Shown: positions 18,336-27,820 of the stretch, piece by piece
Layout: every line of letters starts with the position of its first letter
Position numbering within the stretch: position 1 is the stretch's first letter
DNA from: Lutispora saccharofermentans
GTDB lineage: Bacteria; Bacillota; Clostridia; Lutisporales; Lutisporaceae
Direction of reading: 5' to 3'
Assembly: GCF_024363565.1 (NCBI RefSeq)
Contig: NZ_JAJEKE010000024.1
Coordinates: 1-61,100 of the forward strand
DNA length: 61,100 nucleotides
Program-made: the position numbers and the translations under genes
The notes under the pieces: generated by a model
Databases searched by the model: none
The model's input: the letters and a program-made list of their open reading frames with translations, nothing else
What the model was told of the DNA's origin: nothing

Positions 18336-19951
18336 TTTATCACCTCATCCTTCCCGGGGGACCTGAAGCGTTTGATCACTGCCTCCGCAGCCTTTATGCC
18401 ATCCACGGCCGAGCTCATTATGCCTCCGGCATAGCCGGCACCTTCTCCTGCCGGATAGAAGTTCTTCAGATTTTCGCTCTCCATGCCGGGTTTCCTCACA
18501 AGGCGCACAGGTGAAGAAGTCCTGGTCTCTATGGCCGTCAATATGCCTTCCGGATGGGCAAAGCTTTTCAGCTTTTTATCAAATCCGGTGATGGCATCCT
18601 TTAATGCCGCAGCCACAAAATCCGGCAGGCAGTTCTTCAATTCTGCCATTTCCACTCCCGGTCTGTAGGTGGGCTTAACCGCACCAAAAGCCTTTGAAGG
18701 TCTGTCCTGCAAAAAATCTCCTACCAGCTGAACAGGTGCTATGTATCCTCCCCCGCCGAGGTCGTACGCTTTTCCCTCCCAGCGTCTTTGAAAGCTTATT
18801 CCCGCCAGGGGATGGCAGTCGCCGAAATCCTCCGGGTGAACACTGACAACAACGGCGCTGTTGGCATTCTGCCCGGCTCTGTTATGATAGCTCATTCCGT
18901 TTGTAACAAGCCTTCCTTTTTCTGAAGCCGCAGGCACCACATAGCCGCCGGGGCACATGCAGAAGGTATACGCAGATCTGCCTGTGCTCTCGCTCCTGTG
19001 AGTCAGCATATAGTCCGCAGCGCCCAGTCTGGGATGCCCTGCAAGGCTGCCGTATTGGGCTCTGTCTATCATTTCCTGCAAATGCTCGATCCTGACTCCT
19101 ATGGCGATAGGCTTCGATTCCATTGAAAGGCCTTTGCCGAACAGCATTTCATAGGTATCCCTGGCGCTGTGACCGATGGCTCCTATTATCGCATTGGAGA
19201 TGATGCTCCCCGCACCGGCCGCATGGATACCTACGGCCTCATCATCCTTTATCAGTATTTCATCCACAAGATGGTTGAATCTGAATTCTCCGCCCAATGC
19301 CTCTATGTACTTTCTCATATTCTTTATTACAGCTTTCAATATATCTGTGCCTATATGAGGCTTGTATTCATAAAGTATTTCTTCTGGTGCTCCAAAATCC
19401 ACAAATCTTCTGAGCACCAGCTTTATTCTGGAATCCTTTATTCTGGTGGTGAGCTTTCCGTCTGAAAATGTGCCGGCCCCGCCTTCCCCGAATTGGATAT
19501 TCGATCTCTCGGAAAAGGCTACATGGGACATGAGGGATTGGATATCCTTCGTACGGCTGTCCACATCCGCTCCCCTTTCCAGGATCAGGGGCCTGAAGCC
19601 GCTCTCCGCCAGGATGAGGGCCGCAAAAAGGCCTGAAGGCCCGGCGCCTATTATCACCGGCCTTCCCTCCAGCTTTTCTTCACCAAAATCAGGCAGGGCA
19701 TACTGGAATTCTTCGTATTCCAGTATGTCCTTATGGTTTATCAATCTTTTGCAGCTTTTGCTGTCGGCAAGCTCAACCGCAGCATTGTATACAAAATATA
19801 TGTCCTTCTTCCTCGCATCTATGGATTTTTTCAATATCCTGTATCCTTCAATGCTCCGGGCATCTATCCTCAATCTCCTGCTGATGGCTCTCGCCAGTTC
19901 TTCTTCGTTTTCTTCTATATGGAGCTTCAAATCCTTTATTTCAAGAAGCAT
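18320..19951 (-). CDS. FAD-dependent dehydrogenase, COG2509 type
   Basis: 543 residues. A small N-terminal domain of about 90 residues precedes the Rossmann FAD motif [13 protein letters not shown] (G102, G104, G107). [18 protein letters not shown] and FCMCPGGYV are typical of this uncharacterised family, annotated FAD-dependent dehydrogenase. It is commonly encoded beside cdaA/cdaR and glmM in Clostridia. Here it is 9 bp downstream of cdaR and overlaps the sigma-54 activator. The reaction is unknown. Confidence 0.85.
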   Translation of the reverse strand: MLLEIKDLKLHIEENEEELARAISRRLRIDARSIEGYRILKKSIDARKKDIYFVYNAAVELADSKSCKRLINHKDILEYEEFQYALPDFGEEKLEGRPVIIGAGPSGLFAALILAESGFRPLILERGADVDSRTKDIQSLMSHVAFSERSNIQFGEGGAGTFSDGKLTTRIKDSRIKLVLRRFVDFGAPEEILYEYKPHIGTDILKAVIKNMRKYIEALGGEFRFNHLVDEILIKDDEAVGIHAAGAGSIISNAIIGAIGHSARDTYEMLFGKGLSMESKPIAIGVRIEHLQEMIDRAQYGSLAGHPRLGAADYMLTHRSESTGRSAYTFCMCPGGYVVPAASEKGRLVTNGMSYHNRAGQNANSAVVVSVHPEDFGDCHPLAGISFQRRWEGKAYDLGGGGYIAPVQLVGDFLQDRPSKAFGAVKPTYRPGVEMAELKNCLPDFVAAALKDAITGFDKKLKSFAHPEGILTAIETRTSSPVRLVRKPGMESENLKNFYPAGEGAGYAGGIMSSAVDGIKAAEAVIKRFRSPGKDEVIKCGMQ

Positions 19952-19960
19952 TAATATTAT

Positions 19961-21166
19961 CTACTCCCTTTTCTTCAGTGTTACGCTTATCACGCTCGGG
20001 TTCAATCCCATCATTTCCAGTTCGGCCGGTTTATCATAGAACACATGCATCTCATGAGTGCCTTCTCCCAGGCCCGATACATCGATATAGAAAGCATTGT
20101 TTACATCCCAGGCATTCACTATGCTTTCGGGGCCCCTCACAAATGCCTGTATAGAGGTCTCAGGGAACTCGGCCGCAAGATCATCCGGCAGGTTCCTGAC
20201 AGCAATATTATTGACCTCAATAGGGGTTTCTACTATCTTCTCAATGTTCACATTGAGCCTTACCACCTCTGATCTGTTTGCCAGCTCCACACCGGGCGGC
20301 AGCACCAATGACACTTCCTTATCTATAAAAGCCTTCACATCCGTCAGATCTATCCTTTGAGTCTTGACTGATTCAAGAGAATCAAGCAATTCTTTTTTGC
20401 CCGCGATGTGTATTTCTTTAGGGCTGATGGAAATACCCGTCACTATATAGCCCGGCGCAGGCTTAACTGCAATATCCGGGTCCAGCAGCACAATCTTTGT
20501 GTATTCTATGGGAATATCTATATCCACCGACCTTGGATTTACCTCCACATCTTCGACTGCCTTCCCGTCGGCATCCAGTATCTTTACTGCTATATTCTTC
20601 TTTATCTCGGCAGATGAGCTGCTTATGTCTATATCAACCAGAGCCGTTTTTACAAGGTTTACTAATGATTCGGCGCCTTTGATGGTTACCTCCGACGGGG
20701 ACACCACAGGAGTCATGGCCGCCATACCCTGGAGCGGATTACCCGTAACCTTTATTTCCACAGGCATTGTAACTGCAATTACATTATCCAGCTTGACCCT
20801 GATTGAAACGGCGGACATGGATGTAATATCCACACCGGCGGGAACTCCGCTTATTTGTATAGGTATTTGGAATTCTCCTTTGACTTTTTGATCCCGCAGG
20901 TCTGCCGATGCACTGATCGTAGAATTGCTGATCCTGTCCAAGGTGTTCTTGTTTCCTTTCAGCTTCAAGGATACTTTATACCCGTTATTCTCTATGATGG
21001 TAATGTTATTGGCAGCAAGGCTTTCAATATTCATAAGCTTTACAGGCAAGGATATGTCTTTGTAAACTACCGGGTTTTGCTCCGTTATCACATAAAGCCA
21101 CAGCATGGTAGCCAAAAGCACTGACAGTATTCTGGCTGTGATTTTTTTGTCCAAAAAGTTATTCAT
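19961..21166 (-). CDS. cdaR: YbbR-domain protein CdaR
   Basis: 401 residues with one N-terminal membrane anchor (about 12-30, ILSVLLATMLWLYVITEQ) and about four YbbR repeats of roughly 80 residues on the outside. CdaR modulates the diadenylate cyclase CdaA in other Firmicutes. The start ATG at 21166 overlaps the cdaA stop by 8 bp and is preceded by GGGGTG, so translation is coupled. glmM, normally the third member of this cluster, is at 26-1375. Confidence 0.9.
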   Translation of the reverse strand: MNNFLDKKITARILSVLLATMLWLYVITEQNPVVYKDISLPVKLMNIESLAANNITIIENNGYKVSLKLKGNKNTLDRISNSTISASADLRDQKVKGEFQIPIQISGVPAGVDITSMSAVSIRVKLDNVIAVTMPVEIKVTGNPLQGMAAMTPVVSPSEVTIKGAESLVNLVKTALVDIDISSSSAEIKKNIAVKILDADGKAVEDVEVNPRSVDIDIPIEYTKIVLLDPDIAVKPAPGYIVTGISISPKEIHIAGKKELLDSLESVKTQRIDLTDVKAFIDKEVSLVLPPGVELANRSEVVRLNVNIEKIVETPIEVNNIAVRNLPDDLAAEFPETSIQAFVRGPESIVNAWDVNNAFYIDVSGLGEGTHEMHVFYDKPAELEMMGLNPSVISVTLKKRE

Positions 21167-21980
21167 TTTTTGCACCCCATTTCGACCAGACGGGCTGTTT
21201 CTTGGTTTCAATTTTTATATAGTTATTTTTCAGAATTTCTTTAAGGGATTTGGTGTCTAAGTATCTGGAAAGCTTGCCTTCCCTGGCAAAGGATATGACT
21301 CCGGTTTCCTCGGATACTATTACTACCAGACTGTCAGATATCTCCGTGAGCCCCAGGGCAGCCCTGTGCCTGGTGCCCAGCTGCTTGCTGAGGTTCTGGC
21401 TCTCTGTGAGAGGCAGGAAACAGCCTGCGGCAGCTATCCTGTTTTTCCTTATTATAACCGCACCATCATGAAGAGGTGTGTTGGGTTCAAATATATTTAT
21501 CAAAAGCCCGGCAGAAATCACCCCATCGATTCTGACGCCGGTCTCGATATATTCATTGAGTCCTGTGTCCTGCTCCATAGCTATTATAGCTCCGGTCCTA
21601 TTTTTAGAAAGTTCGCTGACCGCTAAGATGATCTCATCCAGCATGGTTTCCAGCTCCTTTTCCTGGAGCTCATTCTTTGCAAAGAATTTGCCTCTTCCGA
21701 TGTGCTCCAGCGCTCTCCTAAGCTCCGGCTGGAATATTATTAGTATGGCTATAGCTCCTACAGTCATGGCATTTTTAAGCAACCAATACATGGTATGCAG
21801 CTGCATGACATCGCTTAATTTTGTAATAACGAGTAAAATTATAATTCCTTTTATCAGCTGTTCCGCTCTTGTTTCCTTTATAAGCTGCATAAGCTTATAT
21901 ATTATGAAAGCTACAATCCCTATATCCAGATAGGTACTCCAAAGCTTCAGATAAGGCAGAAGCTCTTTAAATTCATTCAT
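21159..21980 (-). CDS. cdaA: Diadenylate cyclase CdaA
   Basis: Membrane-bound c-di-AMP synthase of 273 residues. Three transmembrane segments (about 10-90) precede the DAC domain with the catalytic DGA in LHDGAVI and the RHR in TRHRAALG. c-di-AMP controls osmolyte and potassium transport and wall homeostasis. The ATG at 21980 is chosen from GGGAG upstream; an in-frame ATG 11 codons earlier lacks a ribosome site. Operon: cdaA, cdaR, FAD protein, sigma-54 activator. Confidence 0.95.
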   Translation of the reverse strand: MNEFKELLPYLKLWSTYLDIGIVAFIIYKLMQLIKETRAEQLIKGIIILLVITKLSDVMQLHTMYWLLKNAMTVGAIAILIIFQPELRRALEHIGRGKFFAKNELQEKELETMLDEIILAVSELSKNRTGAIIAMEQDTGLNEYIETGVRIDGVISAGLLINIFEPNTPLHDGAVIIRKNRIAAAGCFLPLTESQNLSKQLGTRHRAALGLTEISDSLVVIVSEETGVISFAREGKLSRYLDTKSLKEILKNNYIKIETKKQPVWSKWGAKNE

Positions 21981-22017
21981 GCCATCACTCTCCCGCCGTG
22001 CAATATTTTTCATATTA

Positions 22018-22023
22018 ATTATA
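22018..22023 (-). promoter_or_regulatory. Candidate -10 of the cdaA operon
   Basis: TATAAT on the minus strand 37 bp before the cdaA start. A TGTAAA 18 bp upstream is a weak -35 match. Confidence 0.35.
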
Positions 22024-22185
22024 CACCAAATTCAATGGTAATTTACATAGTTAATTATAAAAATATAATTTTTTTCCTATTTCTCTGGGTTTATTCCTTC
22101 ATCAATGGTTTTATATAGCAAGGCTTTTTATTTGATTCGCTATATTCTCAGCTTCCCTCAGCATTTGACTCTTATACACCTATGT

Positions 22186-22518
22186 TTATTCATAGTCTAT
22201 GTAATATATCTTTGCATCTTTATGACTGATATACACAATAACTTCATTATCGTTCTTATCTTTGCCTTTGATTACATAGAACATAGGATTCATAAACTCG
22301 CCATTTTTGTTGAAAGGAAATGTTTTCGTACTTATTTCCTTGAATTCCGTATTATCAACAGTAACAATAGGAGTATACTTTTTTGCTACTTTAATCGCAT
22401 AGCTTGGACCCGGAAACCCAATTAAAATAGTTGCACTCATCATAGATAAGTATAATATGAGAAATAAGAGAGCAAATGGCCATATGGTTGAGCAAAGCCG
22501 TTTGATAATATTTTTCAT
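22186..22518 (-). CDS. Hypothetical membrane-anchored protein (110 aa)
   Basis: One N-terminal transmembrane helix (about 12-32) is followed by an extracytoplasmic domain of about 75 residues that ends in HKDAKIYYIDYE. I do not recognise the family; the small beta-rich tail is reminiscent of PepSY/YpmB-like modules, but this is weak. AAGGAATG precedes the ATG. It follows the 85-residue membrane protein by 16 bp, so the two are probably co-transcribed. The base composition here is AT-richer than in the cda region. Confidence 0.6.
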   Translation of the reverse strand: MKNIIKRLCSTIWPFALLFLILYLSMMSATILIGFPGPSYAIKVAKKYTPIVTVDNTEFKEISTKTFPFNKNGEFMNPMFYVIKGKDKNDNEVIVYISHKDAKIYYIDYE

Positions 22519-22534
22519 AAATTATCATTCCTTT

Positions 22535-22792
22535 TTATTTCACTTCGCCCCAAGTTTTTTTGTCCATCAAATTCAAAGCAAAAATTACCGAAATTGATTG
22601 CATAAAGCGATATAAATAGGCATTACCTATTTTAAAAAAACCTGGCAGTATAATTAACAAAATAAAAATCAGTAAAGAAATTGGTTTCCCAAGCTTTCTA
22701 AATGAAGTTTTCTTCAAAAATTTATCATATATATAGAAAAATATAAGTAATAGGAAAGCACCCCAAATACTACTTAGATTGAAAGCATTCAT
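22535..22792 (-). CDS. Hypothetical small membrane protein (85 aa)
   Basis: Two to three hydrophobic segments (about 8-25, 38-56 and a weaker one near 66-78) with a basic loop KKTSFRKLGK between the first two. No family recognised. The ATG at 22792 has GAGG 8 nt upstream. It pairs with the 110-residue anchored protein downstream. Confidence 0.55.
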   Translation of the reverse strand: MNAFNLSSIWGAFLLLIFFYIYDKFLKKTSFRKLGKPISLLIFILLIILPGFFKIGNAYLYRFMQSISVIFALNLMDKKTWGEVK

Positions 22793-23086
22793 CTTATTCA
22801 CCTCATAATAAGTTCAGAATCTAAATTACGCCTTCCCATATAGCATCAATTCATCCGTGCTATTTAATAATTACTTTCTACCTTCATTTTACAGTTTAAA
22901 TCTTATTAATCAATAGCTTCGGTATGAACTGCATTATTTTAGGTATGAATTGCAACAAAAGCATGATTTATATGGAGAGGCGGTCTAGTGTATAGCTTGA
23001 CCTTTTATTCACGGTCCTTTGACAGTTGTCCTTCAGAAGAAATGAGTGCATGAAAAAAGCCGTAGAACCTATTGCAGAAAAACAAA
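22793..23086. other. Intergenic region with a repeated TATGAATTGCA motif
   Basis: No convincing gene. A direct repeat GGTATGAACTGCA/GGTATGAATTGCA lies at 22921-22956. The 32-bp stretch 22944-22975 matches 32338-32369 at 27 of 32 positions, suggesting a shared operator or remnant. A decayed reading frame near 23053-23112 (KKAVEPIAEKQKRLYKACV) may be a gene remnant. Confidence 0.4.
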
Positions 23087-23138
23087 AGAGACTATATAAA
23101 GCTTGTGTTTAATTTACACCAAACTTTGCATAGTCTCT
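23087..23138 (-). terminator. Long imperfect hairpin, putative terminator of cassette 2
   Basis: AGAGACTAT pairs with ATAGTCTCT, with further TAAAG/CTTTG and GTGT/ACAC pairs inside. On the minus strand TTTTGTTTTT follows. It lies about 120 bp beyond the hydrolase stop. The ends also resemble IS256-family termini, so it could be an insertion-sequence remnant instead. Confidence 0.5.
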
Positions 23139-23255
23139 AAAATATAATTTTTTCAATGAATATAAATTTATGGTAAGATCCTATTCAAATTATCAGAGAT
23201 ATTTTTCATCACTTTCCGGACGCTTCACTATTAATTTTATAACCAATAAGCCTTA

Positions 23256-25346
23256 TTATCCTTCAATAGGAAGTATTATTTTAGAAGGATATTTTTCTCC
23301 ATGATAGATGGTATTTTCAGCTATTACTATTTTTGTGCTATTGAAGGACTTTTTCGTGTTGCTATGAGGGAATATAAAGTTCTTAGCACTGGATGTTATA
23401 GTAAATCTGATTTTATGACCTTTTTTAAAGGTGTTTGATATCTTAGAAGTCCTTATTATAAAGTTATACACTTCATCAGCTTTCATAAACTCCGGCTTTG
23501 CAAAGCTGTTTCTATATTTTGCTGTTAGCAATCCGTCTGCTAATTTAATCGAATTGCCCTCTTCATCAACATCAAGGATTTTAACAACCCAGTCAGTATC
23601 AGGAGCAGTACTGGAAGCATAAAATTCGGCAATTATATCTCCTGTTATTGTCAAATCTGCTTCTAATTCTTCAGAAGTATAGCAAAGAATATCTTTTCTC
23701 TTTTCCTCATCCTTATAGTTGCCCGGTACTGCTACTTCGTTTTCAGAAACATCTATAAGCTGTACTGCCGGATCTTCTGGATTATAAATATAAGTATCCT
23801 TTTTATTCTCTTTCGAAGCATTAAAATTCAGTCTTCCATCACCGTAGGAGCTGTTTGCATTGCCAAAGCTTTGAAGATACATATCAACATATTTAGTATC
23901 AGGCAAAGGCCAGTTCGAAGAAGTTTTCCATTGATTGCTTCCTACTGTATAATATTCTACTGGGGCGCCTTCATTTATTCCGTTCTTTATTCCCTTCAGA
24001 TGGCAATCAAACCACGCTAAATAAGAATAGTCAAGATCATAGCGCAAAGCATTGTCACCAAAAGCTACACCATGCAAATCTCTTATTGAGTTGCCGCTGT
24101 GCATCCATGGACCTAATATTGCTTTTCTTTTTTCCTTGTCAAAGCTATTTATAACATCCAAGGCTTCTGTTGTCCCAGTTCCATTATCATCATACCAACC
24201 GGATAAAACCAAGATAGCTATATCCTTAATGTTGTTCTTCTTTGAATACCAATCTGTCTTTTCCCAGTACTCATCATAATCGTCTCTATTCAGCCATTGA
24301 TCAATAAACTCAACAGGATATCCCAGGGCTTTTGGTACAACATCCTGTAAAGGTCTTATATTTAGAACCTCATCCCAATCATCCCTTGCCATAAGCTCCG
24401 GCATGAACTTTTTCCTTGATACAGAAAATGCCCAAGCCAGCATACCTGAAGTAAAGGCTCCTCCTTTTCTCGGCATGTCGGTAAATGGTCCTCCTGCAGT
24501 GACTATGCTGACCATAGCTTTAAGATATGGATTCCCTGTGGATGCAAGTGCCCATTGCACATAGCCCCCATAGGAGCCTCCTATCATACCAATTTTCTGG
24601 TTTGACCAGGCTTGCTTCGCAATCCAGTTTGCCGTATCATTTCCATCATCCGCTTCATAATACATTGGCAGCCATTTGCCTTCCGATTCATTTCTGCCTC
24701 TTACATCCTGTATTACAACTGCATATCCTCTTTGTACATATTTATAATGATTTTGAGAAAAAATTTCCTTGCCATAAGGTGTTCTGACAAGAATAACAGG
24801 CAGCTTTTCATCTATTCCTTTTGGTAAAAAAACATTGGTTGAGAGCTTAACTCCATCTCTCATTTCTACCATGAATTCTCCCAGAAATTTTACAGGATGC
24901 AGCTTCTCTCCCTTTTTCTTTTCATTCCATACCTTTAGTGATGTTCTTAATTCATAGCCCTCCTCAACGAGGCAAGTACATATCTCTCTGGCAGGGCAAT
25001 TAAAGCCAACTATTTTATTATCTGCAACTATGATATCCAAAGGAAATTTCTTGTTTCTTTGAACCCAAATATCATTATATTTTGAGTATATTTCCCCAAA
25101 TGGCGTCTCTATTTTGTCTCCCTCTGCTTTGGTGAATATTTCCTCGTAGGCTGCTAATCTTTCATTCAACAGCATCAGATTTATTTTTGTAAAGTCATTG
25201 TAGAAAGCATGATCCTCTTTTGTAAGCTCCTTTCGCTCTTCTAATTCATTGCTGAATACATTAAGCTTTTCATGAAGCACATTATCACCATTAAAATATA
25301 TAAAACCATAATTGATGCCGGATTGATATAATGCAAACTTTCTCAA
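23256..25346 (-). CDS. CocE/NonD (S15-like) hydrolase, cassette 2
   Basis: 696-residue paralogue of the enzyme at 5775. It has the same N-terminal extension (about 150 residues), nucleophile motif GMIGGSYGG, Asp in SGWYDDNGTG and His in LGPWMHSG, and the same C-terminal jelly-roll. No signal peptide, so it is likely a cytosolic peptidase or ester/amide hydrolase. The start is TTG at 25346, with GGAG just upstream; the neighbouring ATG runs into a stop. It follows the DUF819 gene by 14 bp. Codon use is AT-richer than in cassette 1. Confidence 0.88.
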   Translation of the reverse strand: MRKFALYQSGINYGFIYFNGDNVLHEKLNVFSNELEERKELTKEDHAFYNDFTKINLMLLNERLAAYEEIFTKAEGDKIETPFGEIYSKYNDIWVQRNKKFPLDIIVADNKIVGFNCPAREICTCLVEEGYELRTSLKVWNEKKKGEKLHPVKFLGEFMVEMRDGVKLSTNVFLPKGIDEKLPVILVRTPYGKEIFSQNHYKYVQRGYAVVIQDVRGRNESEGKWLPMYYEADDGNDTANWIAKQAWSNQKIGMIGGSYGGYVQWALASTGNPYLKAMVSIVTAGGPFTDMPRKGGAFTSGMLAWAFSVSRKKFMPELMARDDWDEVLNIRPLQDVVPKALGYPVEFIDQWLNRDDYDEYWEKTDWYSKKNNIKDIAILVLSGWYDDNGTGTTEALDVINSFDKEKRKAILGPWMHSGNSIRDLHGVAFGDNALRYDLDYSYLAWFDCHLKGIKNGINEGAPVEYYTVGSNQWKTSSNWPLPDTKYVDMYLQSFGNANSSYGDGRLNFNASKENKKDTYIYNPEDPAVQLIDVSENEVAVPGNYKDEEKRKDILCYTSEELEADLTITGDIIAEFYASSTAPDTDWVVKILDVDEEGNSIKLADGLLTAKYRNSFAKPEFMKADEVYNFIIRTSKISNTFKKGHKIRFTITSSAKNFIFPHSNTKKSFNSTKIVIAENTIYHGEKYPSKIILPIEG

Positions 25347-25360
25347 ATCTCCATCACTCC

Positions 25361-26521
25361 TTACATCCCCAATACTGCTTTAATTGCATAAGCAACAGTT
25401 ATACCAACATAATTCCCCACAAGGCCTCCTATTACACCAAGTACAACTGATATGCTGACTAAGGATTTCCACTCCGCCGAAGCAGCTACCAATGCTGCTG
25501 TAGGTCCATCTGCTATAGCTGCTACAATTCCTAAAAGCACATATTGATATTTTATCTTGAATAGTCTTGTTAAGCTAAGGTGCAGAATCAAGCTTCCGCA
25601 AACAACAATAAAGCAGAACAAACTAATCATAAGAGTAGAACCGAAAAATTCCTTTAAATCTACTGCAAAGCCTATAATCGACAAGAATATTAATGCTACA
25701 TACAAACCTAAATCAAGGTTTCCTTTAAGCTTTTGAACTTGTTTGAATTGAGCTACTATAACTGCTATTGTGGTTATAAGCAGTATTCTTACTGCACTCT
25801 TGTAGGCCGCAGGTGCAAAGCCTGCTAAAAATGTTGAGGCTGCAGTTATTGCAAAGCCTAATGCAAACAACCAAGCTATGTCCTTTATGCTCCATTCCTT
25901 AGAACCCATAAGCTCTACATGATCATCTGTATCCAGTTCACTGTCAGGCACTGAATAAGGCCAAAACTTTTGAAAAGCCTTTGATTTTTTTATAATTGCC
26001 GGTGCTGCAAACAAGAATATAAGTGATGGCATTCCTATAACATAATCAGCCGCATTAGCTGCCGCTATAGTTTTACTGCTGGCTTCAAGTCCTGATGCAA
26101 TGGCATTTAGATTACTGCTGCCCCCTGTATAGGTTCCAACAAACATTCCTGCTACCTTCCAGCCTTCATCAATTTTAGGTGCAAAGAAAAGTCCAGCCAA
26201 GAAAGCTACAAAGCTTACGCTGAATACTGCTATAGCGATTGATATCAACGGCTGTTTTGATATTTTCATCAATCCTCTTAAATCAACTCCGAGGATCATT
26301 ATAGCAACAGAAACAGGTATAGCATAATACATAATAGTTCCATAAAGCTCTGTACTGACAGGTACTATTTTAAAGTTAGAAAGTATAATACCTAGAATGA
26401 TTACTGTCAATGCAGGTCCAAGACTTTTAAAGAGCTTAACTTTCTGAAGATAAAATGCCGCTGCAACCATACAGGTTATTACTGCAAGCAAGGCGGGTGT
26501 ACTTGAAAATAAAGTTGTCAT
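25361..26521 (-). CDS. DUF819 family membrane protein, probable transporter
   Basis: 386 residues with about 10-11 transmembrane segments. GTYTGGSSNLNAI and the duplicated arrangement of five-helix halves fit DUF819 (B. subtilis YjcL type), a family without established substrate. The ATG at 26521 has AGGAGGA 7 nt upstream; an earlier in-frame ATG overlaps the epimerase stop but has no ribosome site. It occupies the slot held by the OPT transporter in the paralogous cassette at 4065-9840, so a peptide or dipeptide transport role is inferred from context. Confidence 0.85.
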   Translation of the reverse strand: MTTLFSSTPALLAVITCMVAAAFYLQKVKLFKSLGPALTVIILGIILSNFKIVPVSTELYGTIMYYAIPVSVAIMILGVDLRGLMKISKQPLISIAIAVFSVSFVAFLAGLFFAPKIDEGWKVAGMFVGTYTGGSSNLNAIASGLEASSKTIAAANAADYVIGMPSLIFLFAAPAIIKKSKAFQKFWPYSVPDSELDTDDHVELMGSKEWSIKDIAWLFALGFAITAASTFLAGFAPAAYKSAVRILLITTIAVIVAQFKQVQKLKGNLDLGLYVALIFLSIIGFAVDLKEFFGSTLMISLFCFIVVCGSLILHLSLTRLFKIKYQYVLLGIVAAIADGPTAALVAASAEWKSLVSISVVLGVIGGLVGNYVGITVAYAIKAVLGM

Positions 26522-26544
26522 AATAGATTCCTCCTTTAATATTA

Positions 26545-27612
26545 TCACATATTTACTTCTATTCCTAATCCGGGTTTATCTAGTAGTGTCAGTATATCGC
26601 AGTCCCTTTCAAATCCGCCTTTTATTAATTCTGATTCCTGACAATACATAAAAGTATCCAAATCTGCTTCTGTTATATTTCTTTTTGCTGCAACCAAGCT
26701 TGCTGCCGCTGTTATCGCAATCCTTGCTTCAAGCATGCAGCCTACCATGCAATTGATGCCTGCGGCTTCTGCAACAGCATTTATTTTTTCTGCTTTATAA
26801 AGCCCACAGCTTTTCATCAGTTTTATGTTCAGCAGATCCGCAGATTGGGTTTTAACGGCTTTCAATGCATCAACATGATCATGTATAGCTTCGTCAAGCA
26901 TAACCTTTACAGAGGTTCTTTTCCTTATAATAGCTGCGCCTTCTATATTCCAATAGGGCAAAGCCTGTTCTATAGCATCTACCTTGTATTCCTCAAGTGC
27001 CTGAGATACTCGTATAGCGTCATTAACATTCCAGCCTTGATTGGCATCCATTCTAAGTCTTATCTTGTATCCTACAGCTTCTCTTATAAGTCTTATAACT
27101 TCTATGTCATTTTCCGGTGATATTCCTGCCTTTATCTTTAGTATTCGAAAGCCTTCTGATACCCTTTGTTTTGCCTCTTCTGCCATTTCTTCCGGTGATG
27201 CTATTCCAATGGTCATATCTGTCTGAACCTTATTGTCAAAGCCTCCAAGTATTTTGTAAAGAGGGGCATTCATAACCTTACCTTTGATATCATGAAGAGC
27301 GATGTCTATGGCGGCTTTAGCAGCGGTATTTCCTATTATTGTCCTATCCATGATGTAATGTATTCTCTCAATAGCCAAGGGGTCTTGTCCAATCAAAAGA
27401 CCTTTGAAAGTTTCCAGAGTAAATAAAACTGTATCAAGACTTTCTCCCGTAACCGGTGAAAACGGTGCCCCTTCTCCATATCCGCAATAGCCTTCGTCTG
27501 TTGAAATTTTTACTATTACTGTTTCACAATATTCTACAACTCCTAAGGCTACTACAAATGGTTTTTTCAGTTTGACTTTAATTTTTTCATACTTCAGGTC
27601 TATGATTTTCAC
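26545..27612 (-). CDS. Dipeptide epimerase, cassette 2
   Basis: 355-residue enolase-superfamily enzyme, paralogue of the one at 7989. It shows LKIKAG (lysine pair), DANQGW, the metal Glu in IEQALP (the usual EQP is altered to EQA), LDEAIHD in place of ADES, and NIKLMKSCG. The changes in the metal-ligand context suggest a different dipeptide specificity from cassette 1. The start is GTG at 27612 with AGGAGG 7 nt upstream. It is the first gene of the epimerase-DUF819-hydrolase operon. Confidence 0.88.
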   Translation of the reverse strand: MKIIDLKYEKIKVKLKKPFVVALGVVEYCETVIVKISTDEGYCGYGEGAPFSPVTGESLDTVLFTLETFKGLLIGQDPLAIERIHYIMDRTIIGNTAAKAAIDIALHDIKGKVMNAPLYKILGGFDNKVQTDMTIGIASPEEMAEEAKQRVSEGFRILKIKAGISPENDIEVIRLIREAVGYKIRLRMDANQGWNVNDAIRVSQALEEYKVDAIEQALPYWNIEGAAIIRKRTSVKVMLDEAIHDHVDALKAVKTQSADLLNIKLMKSCGLYKAEKINAVAEAAGINCMVGCMLEARIAITAAASLVAAKRNITEADLDTFMYCQESELIKGGFERDCDILTLLDKPGLGIEVNM

Positions 27613-27674
27613 GCTAATTCCTCCTTGTTTTTATGCACACTAAAATATATGCTAATAATTTTATTTTTAATAAT

Positions 27675-27703
27675 ATTTTAATATATACGAAATTATTAGT
27701 CAA
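27675..27703 (-). promoter_or_regulatory. SigA promoter of cassette 2 operon
   Basis: TTGACT (27698-27703) and TAAAAT (27675-27680) are spaced 17 bp on the minus strand, about 60 bp upstream of the epimerase GTG. Confidence 0.65.
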
Positions 27704-27770
27704 TACAATATATTTTTAGTATTTATTAAAGAATGCAAAAGAATCTGTACAATGCTATGGAAAAATTATA

Positions 27771-27779
27771 TGATATAAT
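27771..27779 (+). promoter_or_regulatory. Extended -10 promoter of the cassette 2 regulator
   Basis: TGATATAAT is an extended -10 (TGN-TATAAT) on the plus strand, 41 bp before the regulator ATG. The -35 is weak. It is divergent from the operon promoter about 70 bp away, so a single bound regulator could affect both. Confidence 0.6.
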
Positions 27780-27820
27780 GTAATCTATAAAATAAGATTT
27801 ACTTTCAAAGGAGATTTTTC

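Noticed and set aside
23040..23160. IS256-type insertion sequence end
   Set aside because: AGACTATGCAAAG-like ends resemble IS256 termini, but the two arms are only about 50 bp apart and there is no transposase, so I call it a hairpin.
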